Source of the DNA: Agromyces ramosus
GTDB lineage: Bacteria > Actinomycetota > Actinomycetes > Actinomycetales > Microbacteriaceae
Direction of reading: 5' to 3'
DNA: 64,000 nt
NCBI RefSeq assembly: GCF_030817175.1
Contig: NZ_JAUSYY010000001.1
Coordinates: 2,108,001-2,172,000 of the forward strand
Under the pieces are notes generated by a model that worked only from the letters and a program-made list of their open reading frames with translations, had not been told where the DNA came from and did no database searches. The position numbers were made by a program, and so were the translations under genes. Shown piece after piece: positions 1 to 8,351 of this stretch (position 1 is its first letter; each line of letters begins with the position of its first letter).

Positions 1-2378
1 GCGATGACGACCACGCCGCCAGCCTGCTCGGGCAGGTAGGTCCAACCGCCGGAGGCTTCGAGCTCGGTCACCTCATCGACGCGGGGGAGCGTGCGATTGC
101 CGAGCTTCACGAGCTTGGGCTCCGAGCCGGTGTGCGCCTCCACCAGGTATGGCCGAGCCTCGGCCTTGCCGTCGTAGTCGCCCTCCCGCTCGCCGAGCTC
201 GATCTTCACCGTGCCCTGCTTGCCGGCCTTCGGTGCGTCGACCGCGAGGACCTGGGCACTGTGCTCGCCCTCGGCGTAGGCGCGGGTGACCTCGTCGTCC
301 TCGTACAGCGTGAACTCCGACTCGCCCTGGGGGTAGACCGAGAGGGTGATCGGGGCGTCCTCGGGAACGAGCGAGGCGTTGCGCGCCGTGATGCCCTGCG
401 GCACCAGTGCTCCGGCCCGCACGAAGATCGGCAGCTTGTCGAGGGGTGCCGGATGTCCGTTCAGCACCTGTCCGCCTTCGTGCAGTGCCCCCGTCCAGTA
501 GTCGACCCATTGCGTGCCGGCGGGCAGGTAGATGCCGTTGCGCACGTCGGAATCGGTGAACACCGGGGCGACGAGGTAGTCGCTGCCGAGCAGGAACTCG
601 GTGTTCGCCTCGGCGCTGTACGCGCCGGGGTCATCCGGGTACTCGAGCGCGATCGAGCGCATCATCGGGACGCCCGTGCGGTGCGATTCCGCTGCGAGCG
701 TGTAGATGTAGGGCATCAGTCGCTGGCGCAGCTGGAGGTAGGCACGGTTGATCTCGGTCGCCTCCGCGCCGTAGAGCCACGGGCGCTTGTCGGTTCTCGC
801 CCAGCCGCTCATCGAGTACAGCGCTGGTGCGAACGCCTTCCACTGCAGGTCGCGCACGTAGCTCTCGGTCGAGCCGCCGAAGATGCCGTCGACGTCGCCG
901 GTCGTGAAGGCGAGCCCCGAGTTGCCGGCGCCGGTCAGCGCCGAGACCTGCCAGCGCACGGCATCGAGGTTGCCGGAGTGATCGCCCGTCCACTGCATGC
1001 CGCAGCGCTGCGATCCCGCCCAGCCCTCGACCATGAGGGAGGTGCCACGGGCGTCGGAGTACTGCTCGATGCCACCGTGGGCGGCCTCGCAGCCGGTGAG
1101 CGCCTGCCGGTATCCCGAGCCGACCCACGCCACGTCGAGCTTGCGGAGCCGGATGCCGGCCTCGCCGACCTCGTACTCCTGGTTCGTGAGCGAGCGCTGC
1201 GTCCAGAGCCCCGTCTGCAGGCCGGTCTGCTCGGCGATCGCCTCGACCGTCGCGGGAAGCTCCTGGTACTCGCATCCGTACCCGTCGTTCACGAGCATCC
1301 AGCCCGCGGGCATGTCGTGCTGGACGAACTGCTTCGCGACGTTCAGGGCCTGCGGCGTGCGCTGCTTCGTGTTCTCGGGATCGCCGAAGCCCGACGAGCT
1401 GTAGCCCGGGTTCGACCGGTTGTAGCAGTCGGCGTCGCCGTACTCGAGCGCGTACACCGGCGGCATCATCGGCCGGCCCGTGAGCTGGGTGTACGACTCG
1501 AGCGACTGCTTGTAGTCGCCGACGAAGTAGTACGCGTCGAAGCGCCGTTCCTCGTGGGTCGTCGTATGGGCGGCGAAGTCGTAACTGCCTCGGGCGAAGG
1601 TGTTGCGGAGCACGCCGTACCCGCTCGACGACATGTAATACGGCACCGCGTTCGGGTAGCCGTCGTCGTCCCAGTCGAAGTTCCTCGCGATGTTCACCGT
1701 CGCTCCGGTGTGCACCGACCGGCCGTTCTGCATGCCGCCGCCGATGAACTGCTCGCCGTCCACCGCGGCGAGGTGCTGCGTGGTCGAGCTCGAGCCGAAC
1801 GTCACGGGAGCGGTCTCCGACCAGATGGGCGTGCCGTCGGCGCGGGCGGCGCTGACACGGCCCGTCGCACGCTCGACGGCGAGGATGATGTCGCCGGTCG
1901 CGATCGTGATGACGTCGCCCTCGGTGAGGCTGACGGACGCGCCGTCGAACGTCTCGGTGCCGACGACGATGTCGGCGGTGCGGGCGGGGTCGCCCTCCGG
2001 GGTGTTCGCGGGGTCGGTGAACTCGCCGCTCGGGTCGGCTTCGAGCCGGAAGGTGCTCGCGTCGAGGAATGTGGCTCGCATCGCGCCGTGCTCGGCCGTG
2101 AGGGTGACCTGGTCGCCGTCGACGGCCACGTCGGTGATCGCGCCCAGGGTGACCCCGGCGCCATCGACGGGTACCTCGGGGTTGACCTGCTTGACGGGGA
2201 TGGGCGTGGTCGTCGCCGTGGAGCCGGCGGCGCTCGCGGTCGCCGGGGTCGCCGGCGCGGCATGCGTCGACGCGAAGGCCGGCGTGACGCCCACGCCCAC
2301 CATCGAGAGGACGGCCGCGACCCCGATGGCGCACGTGCGCACGAGGCGCGGCGCTGGGGGTGTTCGGTGATGATTCAT
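1..2378 (-). CDS. Secreted glycoside hydrolase family 31 enzyme (C-terminus beyond the window)
   Basis: About 792 residues are visible; the gene runs off the left edge, so its end is unknown. The start at 2378 gives a classical signal peptide: basic n-region, hydrophobic core, AFA cleavage site near residue 36. A GH31 (beta/alpha)8 barrel follows. The probable nucleophile is Asp415 in KLDVAWVGSGY and the acid/base Asp466 in TGDHSGN; the spacing of 51 residues fits the family. Beta-sandwich domains follow the barrel. The nucleophile motif differs from the WxDMNE form of ordinary alpha-glucosidases and resembles the branch holding transglucosidases and alpha-N-acetylgalactosaminidases (recollection of the family, not tested). 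It should act outside the cell on an alpha-linked glycan; the substrate is open. Only a weak ribosome site precedes the start. Confidence 0.85.
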   Translation of the reverse strand, partial: MNHHRTPPAPRLVRTCAIGVAAVLSMVGVGVTPAFASTHAAPATPATASAAGSTATTTPIPVKQVNPEVPVDGAGVTLGAITDVAVDGDQVTLTAEHGAMRATFLDASTFRLEADPSGEFTDPANTPEGDPARTADIVVGTETFDGASVSLTEGDVITIATGDIILAVERATGRVSAARADGTPIWSETAPVTFGSSSTTQHLAAVDGEQFIGGGMQNGRSVHTGATVNIARNFDWDDDGYPNAVPYYMSSSGYGVLRNTFARGSYDFAAHTTTHEERRFDAYYFVGDYKQSLESYTQLTGRPMMPPVYALEYGDADCYNRSNPGYSSSGFGDPENTKQRTPQALNVAKQFVQHDMPAGWMLVNDGYGCEYQELPATVEAIAEQTGLQTGLWTQRSLTNQEYEVGEAGIRLRKLDVAWVGSGYRQALTGCEAAHGGIEQYSDARGTSLMVEGWAGSQRCGMQWTGDHSGNLDAVRWQVSALTGAGNSGLAFTTGDVDGIFGGSTESYVRDLQWKAFAPALYSMSGWARTDKRPWLYGAEATEINRAYLQLRQRLMPYIYTLAAESHRTGVPMMRSIALEYPDDPGAYSAEANTEFLLGSDYLVAPVFTDSDVRNGIYLPAGTQWVDYWTGALHEGGQVLNGHPAPLDKLPIFVRAGALVPQGITARNASLVPEDAPITLSVYPQGESEFTLYEDDEVTRAYAEGEHSAQVLAVDAPKAGKQGTVKIELGEREGDYDGKAEARPYLVEAHTGSEPKLVKLGNRTLPRVDEVTELEASGGWTYLPEQAGGVVVI

Positions 2379-2423
2379 CGGTTGCTCGCTTTCGCTGACT
2401 GATCGAATCTGATTTGAAGTAGG

Positions 2424-2466
2424 TAGAAACGTTCACATAGAATCAGTCTGGTTTCACCGCGGTCAA
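2424..2466 (-). promoter_or_regulatory. Promoter and LacI-type operator-like site of the GH31 gene
   Basis: On the minus strand TTGACC (2461-2466) is followed after 18 nt by TTCTAT (2437-2442), a -35/-10 pair. Directly downstream is TGTGAACGTTTCTA, an imperfect palindrome with a central CG, the usual shape of a LacI-family operator. It differs from the TGAGAGCGCTCTCA site of the cellulose genes, so another regulator is likely. The transcribed leader to the ATG would be about 50 nt. Confidence 0.4.
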
Positions 2467-2608
2467 GTGTTTTCGCGGATTTCAGTGACGAATCGAGCCC
2501 GGATCGGCGAATCGCCCGCCGAACGCCCCGGCGCGATCGGCGGCGCGCGGATGGCCACCGTGCGAGATCACCCGACCTCCCGGCCGGGCCGGCTGCCACA
2601 ATGGCCGC

Positions 2609-3454
2609 ATGCCGACCTACACCGACGCGCACGGCGTCCGCATCCACTACGAGTCCTGGCGCGTCGCCGACGCGACCGCGGTCGTGCAGCTCGTGCACGG
2701 GGTCGGCGAGCACATCGGGCGTTACCGCGAGCTCATCGAGGCGCTCAACAGCGCCGGTTACTCGGTGTGGGCCGATGACCATCGGGGCCACGGTCAGACG
2801 GGGTTCGAGCAGCACGGCGGCGACCTCACGCGCATCGGTCGGCTGGGTCCGGGCGGGCTGCGCGCCACGATCGAGTCGGTGCACCAGTTCACGGGGGTCA
2901 TCCGCGCGACCGAGGGTGAGCTGCCGCTCGTGCTGCTCGGTCATTCGTGGGGTTCCTTCATGGCGCAGATCATCGTGAACCAGCACGCCGGCGACTACGA
3001 CGGCGTGGTGCTCAGCGGTACGGCGTACCGCACGCTCCTCGACATGGACGCGGGCGACCTGAACCGCCGCCACCGTCACCTCGGATCGACGCCGGTCGAG
3101 TGGCTGAGCCGCGACCCCGACGTGGCGGCGGCGTTCATGGCCGATCCGTACACGACCGAGACGCCGCTCCGGAAGCTCTTCGGCACGATCGACGCGCTGC
3201 GGCTCCTGGGCCGCCCGGTGCGCGGGCTTCCACCCGAGCTGCCGCTGCTCATCATGGTCGGCTCCGATGACACCGTGGGCGGTGAGCAGAGCGCGGTGAA
3301 GCTCGCGAATGCCTATGCTCGCCGCTCCGGGCTCGTCGACGTGGAGCTCATCGTCTACGAGGGCGCGCGTCACGAGATCTTCAACGAGACGAATCGCGAC
3401 GAGGTGCGAGCCGACCTCGTGCGGTGGCTCGACGAGCGGTTCGCCGTCGACTGA
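2609..3454 (+). CDS. Alpha/beta hydrolase, monoacylglycerol-lipase-like
   Basis: This is a 281-residue cytoplasmic serine hydrolase of the alpha/beta fold, closest in layout to monoacylglycerol lipases and lysophospholipases. The nucleophile elbow is GHSWG with Ser113. The oxyanion region is LVHGVGEH near residue 30. The acid is probably the Asp of GSDDTVGG and the base the His of GARHEIF near the C-terminus. The adjacent WADDHRGHGQT stretch is typical of Hydrolase_4 proteins. It probably cleaves a lipid or other ester; the substrate cannot be told. CACAAT at 2597-2602 ends 6 nt before the ATG and no Shine-Dalgarno sequence is present, so the transcript may be leaderless. Confidence 0.85.
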   Translation: MPTYTDAHGVRIHYESWRVADATAVVQLVHGVGEHIGRYRELIEALNSAGYSVWADDHRGHGQTGFEQHGGDLTRIGRLGPGGLRATIESVHQFTGVIRATEGELPLVLLGHSWGSFMAQIIVNQHAGDYDGVVLSGTAYRTLLDMDAGDLNRRHRHLGSTPVEWLSRDPDVAAAFMADPYTTETPLRKLFGTIDALRLLGRPVRGLPPELPLLIMVGSDDTVGGEQSAVKLANAYARRSGLVDVELIVYEGARHEIFNETNRDEVRADLVRWLDERFAVD

Positions 3455-3473
3455 GTCGGTCGTCCGCGAACAC

Positions 3474-3502
3474 TTGACACGCACGCGCGGGCAGAGCAAT
3501 GT
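3474..3502 (+). promoter_or_regulatory. Promoter of the GH6 cellulase gene
   Basis: A perfect TTGACA (3474-3479) is followed after 17 nt by CAATGT (3497-3502), a weak -10. The CebR-like operator begins 5 nt downstream, at the expected transcription start, so a bound repressor would block initiation. Confidence 0.55.
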
Positions 3503-3507
3503 GACCA

Positions 3508-3521
3508 TGAGAGCGCTCTCA
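3508..3521 (+). promoter_or_regulatory. CebR-like operator upstream of the cellulase
   Basis: TGAGAGCGCTCTCA is a perfect 14-bp palindrome with central CG. The identical sequence is found at 14211-14224, by the promoter of the ABC sugar importer. It closely matches the Streptomyces CebR box TGGGAGCGCTCCCA. This links the cellulase to the cellobiose locus. Confidence 0.8.
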
Positions 3522-3607
3522 CCGCCACGGGTCAGCACCGGTCGAACGGCGCTCTCGCCCAATCGCCACCGCCGTCGACCACGGTCGACGCAGATCCGGA
3601 GGAACCG

Positions 3608-4894
3608 ATGTCGCTTCCCTCTTCCACCCGCAGCCGTACGGTCGCCGTCACAGCGCTCCTCATCGCCGCATTCACCGGAGCCGGCGCCGCCACCGCCGCG
3701 GTCGCCGATGCCGGCCACGTGCCGGCGCCACCGCCCGGCCACGCGATCGACGACGTGCTCGCGCCCGGGGTGCCGCTCTGGACCAACCCCGACAGCACGA
3801 CCATCGAGGCCGCCGCCGGCCTCGACGGGCAATCCCGCGCCGATGCGCTCCTGCTCGGCTCCTTCCCGAGTGCCAGCTGGATCAACGGCGGCACGCCGAA
3901 CGAGGCGAAGCGGGACGTCTCACGCATCGTCACCGCGGCGCACGCCGCCGGCGAGGTGCCCGTGCTCGTCGCCTACAACGTGCCGTTCCGCGATTGCGCC
4001 CAGTACTCCGCCGGCGGTGCCACGAGCCTCACCGAGTACGAGGCCTGGGTCGACGGCTTCGCCAAGGGCATCGGCAACAAGCGCGCCGTCGTGATCCTCG
4101 AGCCCGATGGGCTCGGCATCATCCCGTGGTACACCTCGAACCAGGGCGTGGCGGAGTGGTGCCAGCCTGCCGAGGCAGACGCCGCCACCGCGGCATCCGA
4201 ACGGTTCGCGATGCTGAATCACGCCGTCGACGCGTTCGCCGCCCTGCCGAACACCGCCGTCTACCTCGACGGCACGCACAGCGGGTGGCTCAGTGTCGGC
4301 GACATCACCGACCGGCTGCTGAGCGCCGGCGTCGAGCGGGCCGACGGATTCTTCCTGAACGCCTCGAACTACGTCGAGACCGAACGGCTGGCATCGTACG
4401 GCAACTGGATCTCCGACTGCATCCTTCTCGAGACGGAGGTGCCGTGGTGGGACGCCGGCTGGTGCGCCAGCCAGTACTACCCGGCGAACCCGGCCGACTT
4501 CTCGACGTGGCACCTCACCGACGAGAAGTACGACGCCGACCTCGCCGGCGCCGGCCTCACCCGCGACCCCGCCGCGCAGACGCACTTCGTGATCGACACG
4601 AGCCGCAACGGCCAGGGCCCGTGGTCTGCGCCCGCCGACTGGCCGGGCGACGCCGAGGTGTGGTGCAACCCGCCCGACCGCGGCGCCGGGGTTCGCCCGA
4701 CGACCGACACCGGCGACGCGCTCATCGACGCGTTCCTCTGGATCAAGGTGCCCGGCGAGTCCGACGGCAAGTGCTTCCGTGGCACCGCCGGCCCGCTCGA
4801 CCCGATCCGCGGCATCGAGGACCCGGCCGCGGGCCAGTGGTTCCCCGAGCAGGCGCGAGAGCTCGTGGAGTTCGCGGTCCCGTCGTTCGGCTGA
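3608..4894 (+). CDS. Secreted GH6 cellulase (endoglucanase/cellobiohydrolase)
   Basis: The protein has 428 residues. A signal peptide covers about residues 1-33 (TVAVTALLIAAFTGAGA core). A single GH6 catalytic domain follows; no carbohydrate-binding module is seen. GH6 signatures are present: PFRDCAQYSAGGA (Asp129, the auxiliary acid position), ILEPDGLG (Asp167, the catalytic acid position) and the terminal WIKVPGESDGKC segment that carries the third active-site Asp. It should hydrolyse beta-1,4-glucan outside the cell with inversion. An endo or exo mode cannot be decided without the loops being modelled. A purine-rich GGAGGAACCG sits just before the ATG. The upstream operator implies induction by cellobiose or related sugars together with the importer. 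Confidence 0.9.
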   Translation: MSLPSSTRSRTVAVTALLIAAFTGAGAATAAVADAGHVPAPPPGHAIDDVLAPGVPLWTNPDSTTIEAAAGLDGQSRADALLLGSFPSASWINGGTPNEAKRDVSRIVTAAHAAGEVPVLVAYNVPFRDCAQYSAGGATSLTEYEAWVDGFAKGIGNKRAVVILEPDGLGIIPWYTSNQGVAEWCQPAEADAATAASERFAMLNHAVDAFAALPNTAVYLDGTHSGWLSVGDITDRLLSAGVERADGFFLNASNYVETERLASYGNWISDCILLETEVPWWDAGWCASQYYPANPADFSTWHLTDEKYDADLAGAGLTRDPAAQTHFVIDTSRNGQGPWSAPADWPGDAEVWCNPPDRGAGVRPTTDTGDALIDAFLWIKVPGESDGKCFRGTAGPLDPIRGIEDPAAGQWFPEQARELVEFAVPSFG

Positions 4895-4922
4895 CGCGAA
4901 GCCACGCGGCATCCGCTCGGCC

Positions 4923-5558
4923 TCAGCGAACCGCCACCGGCGGAACGTTGAGGCCGAGCAGCCGCGCGCGCGCCGGCCCCGCCGAATCGCCCTGCCATGG
5001 GAACTCGAGCTGCAGCAGCGCGCAGTTCTCGACCACGGGGAACACGTCGCGGTACTGGTCGGGGTCGATGCCGACGAGCTCGCAGACGAGCAGTCGCATG
5101 AGCGTGGCGTGCATGACCACGAGCACGCGGGCGTCGGCGAACTCGGTCGCGAGCTCGACGAGCGCGGGCATCGCCCGGGCGATGCCGTCGACGCCGGGTT
5201 CGCCTCCGGGCAGCGGATGCCGCGCCGGCCGCCGCTCGAACCCCGCCCAGTCATCGGGGTAGGTGCTCGCGAGCTCGCCGGGCGACATCCCCTCGCCGGC
5301 CCCGAAGTCGATCTCGACGAGACGTGCGTCGATGCGCAGCGGGAGTCCGGCCGCCGCAGCGGCGGGTTCGGCGCTCCGGCGCGCCCGGCTGAGCGGCGAC
5401 GCGACGATCGCCGACAGCCCGGCCGTCGGCGCCCACTCGGCGAGCACGGCGGCCTGGTCGAGCCCGTGCGCGGTGAGCGGCACATCGGACGAACCGGCGT
5501 AGCGATGCTCCGCGTGCCATTCCGTCTCGCCGTGGCGGGCAAGGTACAACGTCGTCAT
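4923..5558 (-). CDS. Histidine phosphatase family protein (phosphoglycerate-mutase-like)
   Basis: This is a 211-residue protein of the histidine phosphatase superfamily. The catalytic phosphohistidine motif YLARHGETEW is at residues 4-13, and a second conserved His is in VVMHATLMR. The start at 5558 is chosen because GAGGGG lies 8 nt upstream and the RHG motif then sits at the usual distance from the N-terminus; the open frame extends 13 codons further up. The fold covers cofactor-dependent mutases, alpha-ribazole phosphatases and broad phosphatases, so the substrate is not determined. It is a lone gene facing away from the next one. Confidence 0.85.
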   Translation of the reverse strand: MTTLYLARHGETEWHAEHRYAGSSDVPLTAHGLDQAAVLAEWAPTAGLSAIVASPLSRARRSAEPAAAAAGLPLRIDARLVEIDFGAGEGMSPGELASTYPDDWAGFERRPARHPLPGGEPGVDGIARAMPALVELATEFADARVLVVMHATLMRLLVCELVGIDPDQYRDVFPVVENCALLQLEFPWQGDSAGPARARLLGLNVPPVAVR

Positions 5559-5635
5559 GGGCGATCCCCTCTCGTCCTCCTGCGATCGTAGGCGCACCCC
5601 GCCGCATCCGCGTCGGGGTCCGTAGGCTGTACCGC

Positions 5636-6685
5636 ATGCACGGTGAATACAAGGTCCCCGGTGGCAAGCTCGTCGTGGTCGACTTCGATGTCGACGACGG
5701 GGTCATCCGCCACCCACGTGTCGCCGGCGACTTCTTCCTCGAGCCCGACGAGGCGCTCGAAGACATCGACCGTGCGCTCGACGGGCTGCCGGCGGCATCC
5801 GATGCCAAGCAGATCTCGGCCGCGATCACGGCGGCGCTGCGCCCGGGGGCGGTGATGCTCGGCTTCTCGGCCGATGCCGTCGCGGTGGCGGTGCGGCGGG
5901 CGATGACGGATGCCACGAGCTGGTCGAACTACGAGTGGGAGATCGTGCACGACCCCGCCGTACCCCCGCGCACGCACCTCGCCCTCGACGAGGTGCTCGC
6001 CACCCGGGTCGGCGAGGGTCGCCGCAAGCCGACCCTGCGCTTCTGGGAGTGGAACGAGTCGGCGGTCGTCATCGGCAGCTTCCAGTCGGTGAAGAACGAG
6101 GTCGACCCAGAGGGCGCCGCGAAGTACGGCTTCGAGGTCGTGCGCCGCATCTCGGGCGGCGGCGCGATGATGATGGAGCGCGGCAACGTCGTGACGTACT
6201 CGCTCTACGTGCCGGGCGAGCTCGTGCAGGGCATGAGCTTCGCCGACTCCTACGCGTACCTCGACGACTGGGTGCTGCAGGGCCTGCGCGGCATCGGCAT
6301 CGAGGCGACCCACCAGCCGCTCAACGACATCGCGAGCCCACTCGGCAAGATCGGCGGCGCCGCGCAGAAGCGCCTCGGCTCGGGCGGCGTGCTCCACCAC
6401 GTCACGATGGCCTACGATCTCGACAACGAGAAGATGCTCGAGGTGCTGCGCATCGGCCGCGAGAAGATCAGCGACAAGGGCATCGCATCGGCCGCCAAGC
6501 GCGTCGACCCGCTGCGCTCGCAGACGGGCCTGAGCCGCGCAGCGATCATCGAGAGCCTCAAGCAGACCTTCGTGTCGCTCTACGGCGCGACGCCCGGCAG
6601 CGTGACGGCAGACGAGCTCGCCGAGGCCGAGTCGCTCGTGGAGTCGAAGTTCGCCACCCGTGACTGGCTGTACCGGGTGCCCTGA
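5636..6685 (+). CDS. Lipoate-protein ligase A family protein
   Basis: The protein has 349 residues in two parts. An N-terminal segment of about 90 residues (KVPGGKLVVVDFDVDDG) resembles the small accessory domain found with some lipoate ligases. A biotin/lipoate A/B ligase domain follows with VRRISGGGAMMMERGN, the equivalent of the RRxSGGGAV lipoyl-AMP loop, and a conserved lysine in GKIGGAAQKR. It should attach lipoate or octanoate to lipoyl domains of 2-oxoacid dehydrogenases or of glycine cleavage. TAGGCT at 5623-5628 ends 7 nt before the ATG and no ribosome site is seen: leaderless start. The gene stands alone. Confidence 0.85.
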   Translation: MHGEYKVPGGKLVVVDFDVDDGVIRHPRVAGDFFLEPDEALEDIDRALDGLPAASDAKQISAAITAALRPGAVMLGFSADAVAVAVRRAMTDATSWSNYEWEIVHDPAVPPRTHLALDEVLATRVGEGRRKPTLRFWEWNESAVVIGSFQSVKNEVDPEGAAKYGFEVVRRISGGGAMMMERGNVVTYSLYVPGELVQGMSFADSYAYLDDWVLQGLRGIGIEATHQPLNDIASPLGKIGGAAQKRLGSGGVLHHVTMAYDLDNEKMLEVLRIGREKISDKGIASAAKRVDPLRSQTGLSRAAIIESLKQTFVSLYGATPGSVTADELAEAESLVESKFATRDWLYRVP

Positions 6686-6729
6686 GCCGCCGACGAGGAA
6701 CGCCCAGCGATCCCCGTTAGAATCGCCGG

Positions 6730-7050
6730 ATGGACTGGTGGATCTGGCTCGGCATCGCCCTGCTCGTCGTCGCCTTCGTGGTGTTCGCCGTGCGGCGGAA
6801 CTGGATCGACCTCTCCGACAAGACCAAGCGCGGTGGCGGCGGTGGCGGCGTCATGATGATCGGCGACGAGGTCTTCGCTCCCCGCAAGCACGAGGCGCAG
6901 GTCGAGCTCGACCGGCAGAGCCGGCTCCCCGCCCCCGCACCCGTGCCGGGTGACGGCGACCAGGGCATCTCCTTCGCGTCCGCCGACGCCGACGACGACG
7001 ACCCCGACCGCTTCCGCGGCCGCATCCGTCTCGACATCGACCGCCGCTGA
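6730..7050 (+). CDS. Small single-pass membrane protein, unknown function
   Basis: This is a 106-residue protein with one N-terminal membrane segment (about residues 4-22, WIWLGIALLVVAFVVFAVRR). A Lys/Gly-rich stretch with six glycines follows, then an acidic tail with a DADDDD run. I do not recognise a family. TAGAAT at 6718-6723 ends 6 nt before the ATG, a leaderless pattern. It converges with the next gene over a 7-nt gap. Confidence 0.65.
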   Translation: MDWWIWLGIALLVVAFVVFAVRRNWIDLSDKTKRGGGGGGVMMIGDEVFAPRKHEAQVELDRQSRLPAPAPVPGDGDQGISFASADADDDDPDRFRGRIRLDIDRR

Positions 7051-7057
7051 CCTGGGC

Positions 7058-7372
7058 TCAGGCCTGCTCGCGCGCGTCGTCGGGCCAGCGCCAGCGCCGC
7101 GGACGATCCGCGATGCGTTCACCCTGCAGGCGCCGGTCGATGTAGCGCATCACGAGTCCGGCCGCGATGAGCGCCGCACCGAGCGGCGGGAGCACCGCCC
7201 GCGCGACCTGCACGAGGACGTCCATCGTCATGATGGCCGACTGCCACTGCTCCGTGTTGGGGGGCACCATGACGTACATCGCCATGGGAGTCAGCACGAT
7301 GACCAGCGCGCCGCCGACGGCCGTGCCGGCGCCCCACCAGATCACCGTGGTCGGCATGGTCTCCGTCGACAT
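7058..7372 (-). CDS. Small membrane protein, unknown function
   Basis: This 104-residue protein has two clear hydrophobic helices (about residues 9-33 and 52-72) separated by a short polar loop, and a basic Arg/Trp-rich tail, so it is probably a two-pass inner membrane protein. GAGGGAG lies about 8 nt before the ATG, so this start is well supported. No family recognised. Confidence 0.65.
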   Translation of the reverse strand: MSTETMPTTVIWWGAGTAVGGALVIVLTPMAMYVMVPPNTEQWQSAIMTMDVLVQVARAVLPPLGAALIAAGLVMRYIDRRLQGERIADRPRRWRWPDDAREQA

Positions 7373-7457
7373 CGCTGCTCCCTCGCACGTCCCGGTCGGA
7401 TGTTCAGCCTACGGCCGGTATCCGGCAACGGGGGAGTGCACTGGCAGACTGGTGCCC

Positions 7458-8351
7458 GTGGCATCCGACGAACTGAACCGCATCATCCATGCGGACAACC
7501 TCGCGGTGCTGCCGACCCTGCCAGACGGGGGCTTCACGCTCGTGTACCTCGATCCGCCGTTCAACACCGGCCGCATGCAGTCCCGGCGGCCGACGCGCCA
7601 CGTGCGGCTTGCGGCGACGGATGACCCCGAGCCCGCGGCATCCGGAACCATCACGGGGTTCGCGGGCAAGCGCTACGAGCGCATCCGCGGCGACCTGCTG
7701 CGCTACGACGATCGCTTCGACGACTACTGGGGATTCCTCGAGCCGAGGCTCGTCGAGGCATGGCGGCTGCTCGCCGACGACGGCACCCTGTACCTGCACC
7801 TCGACTACCGCGAGGCGCACTACGCGAAGGTGCTGCTCGACGCGCTCTTCGGGCGCGAGTGCTTCCTCAACGAGCTCATCTGGGCCTACGACTACGGCGC
7901 CAAGGCCAAGCGCAAGTGGCCGACGAAGCACGACACGATCCTCGTGTACGTCAAGAACCCGGCGAGGTACTGGTTCGACTCGACCGCCGTCGACCGCGAG
8001 CCCTACATGGCACCCGGCCTCGTGACGCCCGAGAAGGCCGAGCTCGGCAAGCTGCCCACCGACGTGTGGTGGCACACGATCGTCTCGCCCACGGGCCGCG
8101 AGAAGACCGGCTATCCCACGCAGAAGCCCGAGGGGATCCTGCGCCGCATCGTGCAGGCGTCGACGCGCGAGGGCGACTGGGTGCTCGACTTCTTCGCGGG
8201 CTCGGGCACGACGGGCGCGGTCGCGGCGACCCTCGGCCGGCGCTTCGTGCTCATCGACGAGAACGCCGAGGCGATCGCCGTGATGAGGGGCCGGTTCACG
8301 GATGTCTCGGGCGTCGTGTTCGAGCAGGGCATCGCGCCGGCTGACGCCTAA
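7458..8351 (+). CDS. Orphan DNA methyltransferase (N6-adenine/N4-cytosine, beta-class order)
   Basis: This 297-residue protein has catalytic motif IV DPPFNTG near the N-terminus and the AdoMet motif I FFAGSGTTG near the C-terminus, the beta-class order seen in type III Mod subunits and CcrM-like enzymes. It should methylate adenine or N4-cytosine in a specific site. No restriction nuclease or specificity gene is adjacent, so it is an orphan. GTG 7458 is preferred: CAGACT (7445-7450) ends 7 nt before it, matching the leaderless spacing used by neighbours; GTG 7452 is the alternative. Its TAA overlaps the stop of the convergent repressor gene by 4 nt. Confidence 0.85.
   Translation: MASDELNRIIHADNLAVLPTLPDGGFTLVYLDPPFNTGRMQSRRPTRHVRLAATDDPEPAASGTITGFAGKRYERIRGDLLRYDDRFDDYWGFLEPRLVEAWRLLADDGTLYLHLDYREAHYAKVLLDALFGRECFLNELIWAYDYGAKAKRKWPTKHDTILVYVKNPARYWFDSTAVDREPYMAPGLVTPEKAELGKLPTDVWWHTIVSPTGREKTGYPTQKPEGILRRIVQASTREGDWVLDFFAGSGTTGAVAATLGRRFVLIDENAEAIAVMRGRFTDVSGVVFEQGIAPADA

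Noticed and set aside
132..2402. A 756-codon open plus-strand frame and a 601-codon minus frame over the GH31 gene
   Set aside because: Both are Arg/Val-rich shadows of the true GH31 frame, which has a signal peptide and catalytic motifs. High GC makes long empty frames common here.
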